A stretch of DNA of 64,000 bases from Raphanus sativus (taxonomy: Eukaryota > Streptophyta > Magnoliopsida > Brassicales > Brassicaceae): assembly GCF_000801105.2 (NCBI RefSeq), contig NC_079519.1:7190668-7254667 (forward strand), in the 5' to 3' direction. The notes under the pieces are model-generated. The model was not told the origin of the DNA. It saw only the letters and a list, made by a program, of their open reading frames with translations, and did not search any database. Both the position numbers and the translations under genes were made by a program. How positions within the stretch are numbered: position 1 is the stretch's first letter; the number at the start of each line of letters is the position of its first letter. This document shows, one piece after another, positions 1 through 11,575 of this stretch.

Positions 1-1500
1 CATATTATACAAATAAAATATAATTTATAAAAAAACATTTTTTCTGTAATTTAAAGATATATATTAAATGAAATATATGAAAAATAAATAAAACATTTCA
101 ATAATACTAATTAATTATAAATTATTATGACTCAATCAAACATATATCGGTTTGTGTTACTTAAATTATTTTATGTAATCATCTACGAAAATAGTTACGT
201 ATATAAAAATTATATCTATTACTCTGAAAATATATATATATATTTTGTATTGTTTAATTTTTTTTTAAAGAAATAATATTTTTTTCTAATATCAAGATTA
301 TCTGTGATTATTGTTTTATGAAATCACATTATATACAAATATATATTTTTCATCTAAAATATAGATATAAAGAAATATGTTATTGCTTCAAAATTATATT
401 TTATGTTATTTAAAAATATTTTAAATGGAATATTTCTATTTTGTGAACTTTCCTGTTTCAATGAAATCATATTATATATACATATATTTTCGTTTTTAAA
501 TTTGTTCATTAACTTTATAAATGTTTCATTTTTATTATATATGCTATTTGGAAAATTTTAAAAAGGAAACTAAATAAAAATTCAATAACAGTATTTAAAT
601 GTAATATTTTTAATTCATTAAGGGTATCAGTGTAATCAATTATCTTGAGAACTAACGTGAGTCTGACACATAGAAAACTGAATTTTCAAATAATATTATA
701 AAGATTATTTTTCTAACTATTTCTCCAATACCAAGTAAGTAAATTAAGTTTGGCCATCTTTATATTATTTAATTATTTTTCTAACTAATCATGGACGTTT
801 GGATACATGTTCGGGTCCAGATCAGAGATTTCAAGTTTTTGGGTATTTCGATATTGGGGTTTAGTACCCGTTCAAGTACTTTTACATATCAGGGCATGTT
901 TAGATATTTTCAGTGTGAGTTCGGTTATTTCTGTTCGGATTCAGATATTTAGATTTGAGAAGAAAAATCAAATTCTTTATTAATCAATTTTTTATAATTA
1001 TTTTTTTCTATAAACTCAACTGATTTTCTAATTTTGAATAGGTTGCGATTACTAAGTTTGAAAACAAAAATTTGATTAGAAATACATTAATTTAATTATT
1101 GTTTTAAGATTTTGGATACAACTTTTGGTAATGCATGAAACCATGTGGTATGCATTTTAAGTGAATAACAAATCACCTTTTTTTCTTACAATTATGTATA
1201 TTATCTAATCTTAAATCATATGCATAATCGATACAAATATTTTAAATAAAATGAAAGAAGTAAACTAGAAATATAAAGTTAATTATATATATGTTATGTT
1301 ATTTTCGGATATCTATTCGGACTCGGATATTACCCGATTGGATTCAGATATTACTCGTTCGGATTCGGATATCCAATATCTCTTAATTTAATACTCGTTC
1401 GGATATTTTGTTATTTCGATTCGGATTTTTCAGATCGGATTCATGCATCGGTAAAATTTCCAGCCCTACTACCCACGTAAGACTTTCATTCATTAAGAAT
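1..1500. other. AT-rich noncoding DNA with transposon-like remnant
   Basis: No reading frame with family resemblance is visible on either strand. The right part (about 1296-1475) is rich in short GGATAT/TTCGGAT-type words and ends in a CCAGCCCTA-like terminus, a composition shared with the hAT-like elements further along this window (44.5, 46.4 and 51.7 kb). The left border of that remnant may lie near 790, but no target duplication could be found. The missing kinase exons of the neighbouring minus-strand gene are not here. Confidence 0.5.
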
Positions 1501-1519
1501 ATTACTTAGTAATCTTTAC

Positions 1520-4199
1520 CTCTCTTAAGAATTCTTGTTTCTTCTCGATTGTGTCAGGTCTTCGAACCTTAAGTGCTACTGGGGTGTGATCAAGGCTGCA
1601 TTTGTATACTTTCCCGTATCCTCCTTCGCCGATGATTTTACTCGAAGAGAAGTTATTTGTAGCTGCAACTATCTCTTCTTTCGTGTACTTTCTGTACCGA
1701 CTGTCACTCAAGAAGAGCTGGTCCATGACTTTATGTTTCTCCAAGGCCTGCTGGAGTGCATTTAGTTCGGCTAGTTTCCGATCGCAGAACTCTTTGGCTA
1801 GTAATGCTTTTGTTTCTTCGATCTCTTTGACGGCTTTTAGATGCTTTTGTTTCTCTTCTTCTGCTTCTTTTCTCAGCATTTCTTCTTTTTCCAGAGCTGA
1901 TATGACCCTTTTGGTGTCTTTGATACACTCATAGGAAAGAGACTGCACCTGAGAGTCATCAATGTGGTTTTAGCTTAGATTTAAAAACCCAAACACAAGA
2001 TTTTTTTGTACAGTAACACCAACCTGTGTTTGTTTATGAACTAGCTCTTTACAAGCTTGCTTGTACATGTTAAGAGTGGTTTGTACTTGTTTCCTTAGCT
2101 GCTCTACCTCATACATTACATTTGACTGCAAAAACATGTATCTGAGATCAAAATCATAAATTTTTTACATATAAATTATAATAGAACTAAATAGCAAATG
2201 CTTTTTACCTGGGGTGTTTTCGTGTTAGCTCCAGGGTTCAACTGCATGTTACTAGTGGAAATAAAATTATTTCCAAATATAGAGCGGACTTGTTCGTCAT
2301 GGGCCAAAGGGATACTAGTTGAGGCCTGTGCAGGAGAAAACACTCGAGAGACTTGATGACTAGGCGGCAAAGAGACGGGCCTTCGAATCTGATTCCTAGC
2401 TGGTGATGGTGACATGTATGAAGCTGCCAATCCTGTCTTATCCGAGCATGTACGGTTGATATGATGAGTTTCTGCTACTTTGGGTGTGCGGAAACTATAT
2501 GGTTTATCTGCTGAAAGTTTCACTGCAGAAATTAAACAAGATATCATCATATCTAAATTCTCATGGTCTTCATATCTAACACCCTCATTTTCCTCTTTTA
2601 ACATTCAAGATCATATTTTCTCTCTTCCACCTAATTTATTCAACATCCACTTCATTTTAAACTTTTAAAATGTTTTATTTTAAAAAATTCAACACCATAT
2701 TCCACAACTTTTAATTTATATTTTTGTTTTCTATAACATAATAATTACATATTAGTAATAAACTTAAAAACTAAAATAACATAAATTTTAATAATATTTA
2801 TTTTGAATTATTATACTTAGTTTAATTTTTAAATAATGCGAAAATCAATATTAATAAAACAATTAAAATTAAGAATATATTAATTTCTAGTTGATTATAA
2901 TGAAATGATGTTTTCTGTATGAAAATGAAATGGGAATGATCTCTATTTATAAATAAAAAATCTAAAATTTTAATATAATTTTTATTTTTTAATTTTTTTA
3001 TTATATAATAAATGCGATTTGAATTATTAGTTGATGATAAAACTGAAAATAAATCTACACTTTCAATCACAATGCGATATGTGGCAGCGTTGAGTCACAA
3101 AAAAAAAAAAGTTTCAACGGTTGAAACTTTGCAACGATGTTGATGCCACATAGAATAATCCACTTTATCAACATCCTCGGTGCAATGGTTTTAATCGTTG
3201 AAAATGAGTTTCTAAAGCCCCATTTTGTGGTCTTACCGATAACTAAAAATGAAATTATTATTACTATTATGTACCTGGAGATAACTGATTGGTTGATTTG
3301 GTCAGTACTCGATCTTTGGCGATAACATATACTTCACATGTCTCTGGAGATTTTCCTAGTACCGTTAATGGCATTTCTTGTCCCTTTTTCCTGACAAAAA
3401 ACGTCATGTCTTTATTACACGAGATGTTCAAGCAAATATACAAACTCAGACAAACAGTGAAACAGTAATAAAGATTTCTCATTATGACCAACAAAAGAGT
3501 TGACTTATTGTGAATCTAGAAGCTTAATATATCATAGGATGTAACGGACTTTCGGATCCAAAACCTCCTATTCATGCAAAAAAAAAAAAAAAAATCTTCA
3601 TTATAGAAACAATACCTTGTAAGGAAACTTGGAGAGCAGGAGCCAATCACTAAACACTCAACGTCACTATCTGTTATATACTTCAAAAGCGCCTTTGCAG
3701 GATCATCATGTTCCAGCAACAGAGTCTCAACCTAAAAATCATGAGACTCATCAAAAGCTCAAAAACTCGTGTATGAATATTCTGGAGAAACTCACTTTGA
3801 TTGAACCGCAGATCTTATTAAACGGCACAAAGACCTCTTCGTATTCTTTTCTCAAATCTTGTTTGTACATGCACACAACGCTCTCTTCCAAGTCCTCCAC
3901 TGGAATCTTTGATCCAGCTTCCAACCAAACCAAAAAAAAAAAGAGAATTATGTCGAAAGTTACTACGGTGAAAAATGAAGTCAACGAGTGATAGACTTAC
4001 AAGGAGATGGAATAGTGGTTACGGTAGGCATGACGTGAACTAAAACTAACCGATCGATATGGGGAAGGAGATTGTCGACGGCCCAACGAACAGCGCGACG
4101 GCTAGCAGCTCCTCCAACGGTGTCGCCGATGGATCCTTTAACGGCGACGGATATCGACGAATAATCCGGAGGAGCTCCTTCGAACACGTTCGACATCAT
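1520..4199 (-). CDS. USP-domain protein kinase (U-box kinase family), 3' part missing
   Basis: Minus-strand gene with exons read as 4199-4001, 3917-3796, 3731-3616, 3390-3275, 2522-2209, 2125-2024 and 1948-1520; all junctions are GT-AG and keep frame. The N-terminus is a universal stress protein-like domain (SISVAVKGS, AVRWAVDNL, VLVHVMPT, later CLVIGSCSPSFLTR). A Ser/Pro-rich linker, a coiled coil rich in Glu/Lys and the start of a kinase domain follow (YTKEEIVAATNNF, glycine loop IGEGGYGKVYK, VALKV with the ATP-binding Lys). Known family members continue through the whole kinase and often a C-terminal U-box. Here the last visible exon ends at FLRE followed by a GTAAAG donor, and no later exon is found in the 1,500 bases beyond. 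Start chosen at 4199 (MMSNVF); an in-frame ATG at 4247 would add 16 residues. Position next to LUT2 suggests the At5g57035 orthologue. It is either broken by insertion or has a very long intron. Confidence 0.8.
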
Positions 4200-4722
4200 C
4201 ACTAAGAAACTTCTTTCTCGATCAAGAAGACCATTTGGTTTGGTCATGTATTTATTGGCTCGTGATAGTTGAAACAAATAATCCTTAAAACTATACAACA
4301 AAAATCATTTGACAACTGTTAATTTTAATTTTAATTTCATATATAAATATAAGCATTATAATATATTATTTTTTAATTATAATTTTCTTAAAAACTATTT
4401 TAGTTGCTCAAAGAAACCAAAAATTATAGTAACAAATAAACCGATGGGCGGTTGGACATACACGAATCACGCCCTTTCACAATTCTTCTAATCAAAAGAG
4501 ACGGTGAGGAATTGAAAATCCAAGTGAGTGTTTTTATAAAAGGAGGTGAGTATATTGCTTGTTATTAAGATTATGTTATGTTGATGCTACGAATATATTC
4601 TTGCTCTTAGTTCGTGACTTCTTGCAATAGTATATGATTTAAGACGGCACACACACATTCACCACTTGCAATATTTCATTATGCAATAGTCTAAAGGCTC
4701 CGGTTATAATTTTATAGAAAAA
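4200..4722. promoter_or_regulatory. upstream region of the USP kinase gene
   Basis: Intergenic stretch between the kinase start and the Helitron terminus. It is AT-rich, with no coding signal; it should hold the kinase promoter, but no TATA box or named element can be assigned with confidence. Confidence 0.35.
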
Positions 4723-5369
4723 CTAGATCTTGACCCGCGCTTTGGAAGCGCGGAATATTTTACGATGAAAAATTTCACTAATAACTTAACAAATATTTTG
4801 GTAATTTTTAAAAGTGTGTATTTAAAATATTTTTGCATTTAAATCAATGTTTTTAACTTCAACCCGATTGTGATTATACTGGTTAATTCGGAGATCTGAC
4901 AATTCAATTTAGGTTTTTAAAATATTCATATTAAAAAAATTACTAAAACCCGAGATTAACCGATTGAACTGTTGGATGACCGATATGTAATCTAATTTGA
5001 TTTAAATTGTAATAATTTCATAATTTGTAATCTTATACTCCAAATTTTAAAGTTCATTATTTTAAAATTTATGAAATTATGACGTTTCTATAAAATTTTA
5101 AAAAGAAAATGATAGAGATAACATAACTAAGATTAATTATTGTATTGTTTGGAAACATTGATAGTAGTATAAAAAAACATATTGTTGGAAACATTGATAG
5201 TAGTATATAGAAATAAATATATTGTTTGGAAACATAGATAGTAATATAAAGAAAGAAACATTAATGATTTAATGTAAGTTTAACTATAAAGTATAAAGGT
5301 GTATTTAATTTAAAAACTTACAAAATAAATGTTATGTCCAATAAAATGTTTCTGTTTTAACAAGATAGA
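4723..5369 (-). mobile_element. short non-autonomous Helitron
   Basis: On the minus strand the element begins TCTATCTTGTTAAAACAG (from 5369) and ends in CTAG (4723), with host A before the TC and host T after the CTAG, as Helitrons require. Just inside the 3' end is a GC-rich hairpin (CCGCGC...GCGCGG, about 4735-4752) followed by GGTCAAGATCTAG, the usual plant Helitron 3' end. It has no reading frame and is about 650 bases, so it must have moved with helicase supplied elsewhere. It lies between the USP kinase and the 3' end of LUT2. Confidence 0.8.
5144..5248. repeat. three tandem copies of a ~38-bp unit inside the Helitron
   Basis: The core TTGGAAACATTGATAGTAGT occurs at about 5149 and 5184, with a diverged third copy near 5226; spacing is about 37-40 bases. 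Confidence 0.75.
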
Positions 5370-5629
5370 TGGAAGAGAAAGTGTATAGATTAACACGAGT
5401 ATTTGCACTATGTAACAACGAGAATGATAGTATTTAAATAAAATGGCAATTGTAATCCACAAAGACTATCTTTCTTTTTAGTCACTTGACGACAAAAACC
5501 AAAGGCAAGAACCTGTTTCGTTTTGTTTATTTCCATCATGATGTAGATTTTATACTTCCTTTTTTTTGGTCGATTGATGATTATTCATATAATCACATAT
5601 ATACAAACCCAAAAGTGGATATGAGAGAA

Positions 5630-7990
5630 TCATACTCTGAGATAAGTTTTAATCATGGTTGCTCCGGTTGGATCAGAGATAAGATGATTAATGAGACCTT
5701 TTCTCAAAGCGTTTGGTGCAATGATGAACATGTAGAAAGCAAACATAACGAGGTCTCCTGATGTTAATGTTGATCCTAGAAACCCTCGCCACATCCTGAG
5801 CAAGAAGAGGAAACAAAAAAAAAAACATCAGGTTTCTTGTTTTTTCTTACATTGTTTGTTAACTGAATCAAGAATCAGTGGATGGATATGGATTTACCAT
5901 TTTGGAAGGCGGAAGAAAGTGTGGAAGAAGCATCTAATGCCTTCGATATCGAGTTGAACTATGAGCGCAAGACCAAAGAGAAAGAATGCTCTTTGCCGTT
6001 TTCTTTCTGGTGGCCATAAAGTATCCCAAGCTGCCACAGAATAGAAGTTCACAAGTTTTTTATAAATTGTCTGAAAGCTGGTGTAACTCAATGGTCTATA
6101 GAAGCTCACCTTGTCTTGAAATATTGGTGTTGATGTGTCTGGTGAAGGAAGTAGTAGACTCTTGGTTTAGTATATCCGCGATGACTGATGCGTATTTTGG
6201 AGCTTCAGACAAAGATCTCACAACTGAATAGCCTGTTATAATTTTGAGAGAAACTTTTTAAAGTCGCAAATGGTTCAAGACTAGTAAAAGCTATTATTAA
6301 TAACCAGAAACTCGAGTTAAGGGTTTGATCTTAGTTACCTGTTGCAGGATGTACCATGCTAGCTGCAGCACCAAAGGCGAGATTCTTTTGTTCAGTGTCT
6401 GGCAAGGAACCACCTACTGGGATATAAGACCATTCCTGTTTTGTTTTATCCCACCAAAGAAGTTTTTTATTTGTTGCTCAAACAAAAAGTGAAGCTCTAC
6501 TTGTTTTTGTTTGTATAGATTTTTTTTACTTACCTCTTCGTAAGTCTTTAGTATTCGGATTCCAAGTGTATCTAATCTTAACATGAGCTTATTTTTTAGC
6601 AGATCAAAAGGCATGACATCTTTTGAAGCAAGACATGTCTCCTGCAAAGATACTCCAAGCTGATAAGCAAATAAACTTTTAGTGCTAATGATTGAAAACA
6701 AGAAGAAGAGAGAGAGAGAACCTCAAAGAATACTCTTGTTTTTGTCATAGGCATAGCGTAGAGAAACGTTGGATACTCAGCTTCTAAGCTCCGGACTTTC
6801 TCGTTTGTATAATCTCTGTAGTCCATGAACACCATCTGCTCTGGATCATATGGACTGTTTTCCACCTCAACCTCCACGCCGTAAGCGGTTTGGACACAGA
6901 CTCTAGGACCCCCAACTTCGTATTGCAAGAGCTTCCCTGAAGCTGCCCCAGAAGCAACAGTGGCAAGCCGGCACGGAACAACGGTGTTGTGTTCACAGGA
7001 AACAAGCCTAAGGCCATCGGGAGCTTCTGTTATGCTCTCAACTTTGGAGCTAAGATACGAGACACCTGACTCCACACACCTATAAGAACTAATAACTTGT
7101 GAAAATGTCTCTCTCACAAAGAGTGGAACCAATTTTTTTAATATCATTACCTCCTCAAGAGCTCCTCGTGAAGTAAACGTCGACTAACTCTTCCATAAGC
7201 ACGACCGATGGTGATAGGATTGCCATCATCCAGATAGACAATAGTATCTCTCCAAACATGCTCAATACATTTTTGAAGACCAAGATCTATAAATAAAGAA
7301 TAAAACAACAAACACAATATTTAGTTTTATTACAAATCTCTGACCATGAAGATAGTCACGTATGAGTTTTTTTTTTTTTTTTTGTTATTTACCGTTGAAT
7401 TCATCTTCCCAAACACCGTAGTTGTTTGTAAAAGGAAGATCCGGACCAATGAGTCCAACTTTAAGACCTAACTTAGCTGATTCAGCAGCCAAAGCTAAAC
7501 CAGCAGGACCACAACCAATAACCACTAGGTCCAAAGCACCACCATCACCACCAATTGATATAGGAGGTAGCTGTTTTTTTTTATAAAAAAAAAAACACAA
7601 TCAATAAGACAAAGCTTCAAAACTCAAACTCAGACACGAACTGTCTCAAGCAAATGTAATTAAAAAAAAAAAAAGTCAAAGGCAAAAAAACGTTGACCAG
7701 ACCTTATCAACAAGCTTAGACTGTTCATCCATGTCTTTGTTCTGCTGCATTTGAACGTAAAGAATCTCCGAACCACCAGCCTTGACGAAGTCTTCCTCGT
7801 CGGCGTAATCCTCTCTCACCGCAACGCAACCGGAACCTGCTCCGCCGCCGCTAGCTCTGACTGTGCACAACCGGAGATGACTAAAGCTGCATCTATTAAC
7901 CACCGGGAAGATTCTACGCGAAGAACTCCAAGACGGAAAAGCTGTGAACGCCGCCGTTGCGGCGAAATTGCGAGCACCAACACACTCCAT
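5630..7990 (-). CDS. LUT2: lycopene epsilon-cyclase, chloroplast
   Basis: Adds the epsilon ring to lycopene, committing it to alpha-carotene and lutein in the plastid. Nine coding exons read as 7990-7703, 7570-7393, 7286-7151, 7079-6722, 6641-6534, 6435-6339, 6232-6110, 6030-5898 and 5795-5630, all GT-AG and in phase, giving about 528 residues with a TGA stop at 5630-5632, the normal length for the family. The N-terminus is Ser/Arg-rich, as expected of a transit peptide. Residues about 108-125 carry the FAD-binding fold (LDLVVIGCGPAGLALAAE). Later conserved blocks are NNYGVWEDEF, YGRVSRRLL, FMDYRDY, PMTKTRVFFEE, EWSYIPVGGSLP, GAAASMVHPATGYS, SRQAWDTLWPPERKRQR and the hydrophobic C-terminus. 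No frameshift or stop is seen, so it looks functional. Position corresponds to At5g57030. Confidence 0.95.
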
Positions 7991-8340
7991 AAGTAGTATA
8001 ATTCTACTCGGAATAAAACCGAAAATATAAATAAATAAAAAAATCTTCAGGGCGAAGACGAAAACCTCTCACACCATTGTTTTGCTTTTTTTCTTTGGTA
8101 ATTATTTTCTTTTTTTTGTTTTGTTATCAATAAATGTTGATTTCACGATGACTGAGAGGAAGAAGAAGAGAGAGTTGAAGACGAGAGGACGATAAGGAAG
8201 GAGGATAGAATAGAACCGCTGGCCTATGACGAGACTCTTTTCTCCACGTGTAATTCTCTGATTGGTGGTAAGTACTGAGGCGTAGAACGTTCTTCGTCTA
8301 GAGTGACACGTGTATAGTTTCGATTGGCTAATGTAATTCA
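7991..8340 (-). promoter_or_regulatory. LUT2 5' region with ACGT-core boxes
   Basis: Upstream of the LUT2 ATG. Two CACGTG boxes lie at about 8245 (CCACGTGTAA) and 8308 (ACACGTGTAT). G-boxes of this type bind bZIP/bHLH factors and are usual in light-regulated plastid genes; a regulatory role here is inferred only from sequence and position. Confidence 0.5.
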
Positions 8341-9459
8341 AAGTACAACGTCGTGTTGGTTTTGCGTCCGTTACTTATGGGCTCGTAATAACCGGGCCTT
8401 GTGTTTAAAGCATGAATCGAGGTTAAATTTCACTTACTCTGTGTTTTTAAATGTTTTTGAGCTTTTACTTCAAATGCTACGGAGATTTGTGCTGTGACGA
8501 ATTCCATTCAATATTAGGGGTGGCCCAGTGGACAAACCACACAAGCCATAGATTAGGATATCCGAATTATGGAGGCATATTTACAAAAATCTTATTAGTA
8601 TTTCTTAAATAAATAAAATTTGTAAAAAGTTTTAGCTAAATATTAATTTTTGGCAAAGTTTAAATGATTATTTTCATAGAATTAGAGTTAATATTGTATC
8701 AAGTATAAAAATATTAAGTATGATATATTTTGAAAATTCTAAGATACAACTATTGTAATTTCCATTAGAAATAATATAGTTTTTATTCTTTATATCTTAA
8801 AATAATTTATTATGTCTTTTAAATGATTCAGAAACCTTCGTAAAAGATTTTTAAGTTTTTATTAAATTTTATATTATAATTTTGTAAATCAAAATAAATG
8901 ATTTTATAATTTTTGTTATGGTTGTATAAGTTTTAATATATGATTTTAAGTTTCTTTTTTATAAATTATTTACGGAATGGTATGGATTCACACATAACAG
9001 GTGATGATTTACTTATAGAACCGAAGATTCTTCGAAAAGCAAGATTTGTGAAGTTTGATAACCTATTGAAGTGCTTTAGTTTTTTAAAAAGATTGGAAGA
9101 ATGTTATTAAACACACATAAATTACTTATCGTATATTATTTACCATTATGATATTAGTCATCACAACTGAAAAAAGTTTTCTGAAACGAACATTAATTTA
9201 AAAAAATTGAGTTATACCATGTCACAAAAAATAGACTTTCTATGTTCTCTATTGAAACAACTATGTAACTATATATAGAGTGGATGATTTTAGGGAAAAC
9301 AAATGTAAGAAAAAATATATATTTCAACAATAAAAGTTTTGTAAACTGTTTACTAAATTTGATTTTTTGTTGTTTGATTATTTTGTGATCTTGATAAAAT
9401 ATGTATAGAGCCATAAATTTTAAATTTGGTTTGGGGCATTATAAACCGCTAGACTGGCA
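8341..9459. other. AT-rich intergenic DNA
   Basis: No gene, RNA or complete transposon recognised. A short GGGGTGGCCCAGTGGACAAA-like segment near 8518 may be a transposon scrap. Confidence 0.4.
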
Positions 9460-9935
9460 GTGGTTTTGAGATCAGACTCGGCATCTGAACAGTCAATTGG
9501 TTTGGCTATGAATTGGGCAGTTTTACATGTAAGCCTTTGTTTGGACCTTTTGTGTGAATATTTGCAAATGTGGAAGATGAAGCTGTGGTTTCAAACTAAA
9601 GTTACACCAAGAGTTGGATCAACTTCTTCTACGTACAAATATATTACATGACTTTTTAATCTTCAAATACAGTCGTTGGAGACAGGACAACATCAGTATA
9701 TGGTACATGGAGTTTCAATATTTGCTAAATGTGAAGATTATGGGACTTCGGCAAGCAGAGACTTGTGGAAAAGGTGACGAGGTGATGCAACAAAGGCTGA
9801 TGAGTAAAATTCCCAAGTTATGGAGATTCAAGTGCAAAAGTGTGTTAAGCTCGGAGAGAAAGGTGGTTGGAGAAAGAGAGCTTTCCCGTTGAGTGCCACT
9901 GGAAGTCCAGATTCTATCCCTTCTGAATGTATCTG
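9460..9935 (+). pseudogene. unrecognised gene-like fragment
   Basis: This stretch is clearly less AT-rich than its flanks and reads in pieces on the plus strand: SDSASEQSIGLAMNWAVLHV near 9477, then VHGVSIFAKCEDYGTSASRD near 9702, and KLGEKGGWRKRAFPLSATGS near 9850. The pieces lie in different frames and are broken by stops. I cannot name the family. It may be a decayed gene or a gene fragment carried by a transposon. Confidence 0.35.
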
Positions 9936-9989
9936 TTAATGAACCATTATTAGTTATGATGCAAAGTGTAAAATATATACTAGTTCCTT

Positions 9990-10731
9990 TTACAACTAAC
10001 ACAGCTCAACAAATCAATACAATCAACTACAGACAGGGGCGGCACTACATTAGGTAAGTAGGGGGCAGTTGCCCCTCATAACTTTTTAAAAAAATATTTA
10101 TATTGCCAATCTAAAAATAATAAGAAAGTTTGTTAAATGTAATGGTCCAATCTAACTATTTGTAAGTAGATAAAATTGACTATGTTTTAATAGTAGTGAT
10201 AGATGAAAAATCAACATTAGATTCAATAGTAGTGATAGATGAAAAAAACAACATTTCTGATCTTTTTCTAGATGCAAAACAGTGTTGTTTTTTGTTAGAT
10301 GATCTACAAAAAACAGGAGGTTTCTAGATAATCAATCACTATTGTAGTCTAATGTTAAATATCAATTAATGACTGAAACTTTCATAGCCATCAAAGTCAC
10401 AATCTTTTTTTCTAAGAGTATTTTTTTTTTGCTTTTATTTTGCTTTTACTTTGTTTTTGTTTTGCTTTATTTATCTAAATTTGTGTTTTGATCAAAATTG
10501 TTTGAATGTTTTGAGATAACATGAATGTGATCCTTCTCAATATGCGGGTTTTCTACAGCGTATATAACCTCTATCCTAAACTATGGAAATTATTTGTGCA
10601 TATGATTATTATAAGAAACATCCAGAATGACCAGGTTCTTCAGAAAAAAAGACTAAAAACAAAATAAAACTTTTCAATGCATGTTATTATATGAAATATT
10701 AAGACATGTTGTCTCAACACTTGGTTACCCG
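9990..10731. other. intergenic DNA with a transposon-like end
   Basis: Near 10034 the sequence CAGGGGCGGCACTAC and GGGGGCAGTTGCCCC resembles the CAGGGGCGG-type termini common in plant elements (compare 47.8-48.3 kb). No matching far end was found. The rest is AT-rich with runs of TTTTGCTTT near 10430-10480, seen again near 11690. Confidence 0.35.
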
Positions 10732-10822
10732 GAAAACAAAATAAAACAGACCAAGATTCTAATTAATCAATTAAGTTAATCTAAGATGCAGAAATGTAAC
10801 AACTCAATGTGAGTGAAGGTAC
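10732..10822. repeat. direct repeat, copy 1 (flanking the TMK-like remnant)
   Basis: About 85-90 bases starting CCGGAAAACAAAATAAAACA and containing TTAATCAATTAAGTTAATC. It recurs with roughly 90% identity at 11492-11575, so the kinase remnant lies between direct repeats. Confidence 0.75.
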
Positions 10823-10926
10823 TACCTGTTACACATAGATAAAATGAGTCATTCATTAATACATGAAGTAATCTATCGTTTTCAATAGACAATCATAAAT
10901 ACATACAGATATATGTACATGAGTTT

Positions 10927-11485
10927 CTAAGAGCTGCTCGGACCACTACTTCCCTCCAATCTGTGATGATCATTCCACTTCTTTCTGAGTTCTTCAAGAA
11001 AACCATATTTCGTCTCTTCAACTTTGCTGGGCTTCCATTGTTCGGTCAACGAGGCAAGCACAGCGACAGCATAGCTCATCTCGGGTCTCTGCTCGGGAGT
11101 TTTGGCGCAACAGTGACTGGCCAGTTTAGCCACTTCAGAAATGCTGCCTCGGTTCTCTTCAGTGATCTTTGACAAGTTTCATGAATCAGATAGCTATTTG
11201 GGGAACTTCATATCGTTTTTTGTCTATAGCTTTTTGTCCTGTTATTAGTTCCATCTGAATCACTCCAAAGATGTATACATCCAATTTTCTTGTAATCCTT
11301 CTTGTCACTGTAATAATAAAATGAGATATTATTTGTCCCATAAACCAAATATATTACAATTATAAAAGCATTTATGTATATGTGGCTGAGAATAAATAAA
11401 ATATTGTGCTTGTATATTCCGGTGGAAGGTAACCCACTGTTCCAGTAAATTTATCGATTGTGAATGAATCTTTACCTTCAGCTGT
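10927..11485 (-). pseudogene. TMK-like receptor kinase, C-terminal remnant
   Basis: Reading leftwards on the minus strand: an activation-loop piece (KFTGTVGYLPPEY, about 11460-11425), then after an AT-rich intron-like gap DVYIFGVIQMELITGQKAID (about 11285-11228), then SEVAKLASHCCAKTPEQRPE (about 11140-11080) and a tail EQWKPSKVEE ending at a stop near 10927. These match subdomains VIII, IX and XI and the tail of TMK-type leucine-rich repeat kinases. The middle part has an in-frame TGA at 11186-11188 and a frame change near 11165, and no N-lobe, transmembrane segment or LRR is present. It is therefore a truncated, non-functional copy. Confidence 0.8.
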
Positions 11486-11491
11486 TGACCG

Positions 11492-11575
11492 GAAAGCAAA
11501 ATAAAACAGATCAAGATTTTAATTAATCAATTAAGTTAATCCAAGATGCAGAAATGTCACAACTCAACGTGAGTG
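11492..11575. repeat. direct repeat, copy 2 (flanking the TMK-like remnant)
   Basis: Second copy of the 10732-10822 repeat, same orientation, with a few substitutions. Confidence 0.75.

Noticed and set aside
1535..1934. Plus-strand open frames of 76 and 110 codons
   Set aside because: They lie antisense to the kinase/coiled-coil exon of the minus-strand gene and show no family features.
10034..10080. CAGGGGCGG-type transposon end
   Set aside because: Only one end is visible; without a partner or duplication the element cannot be delimited.
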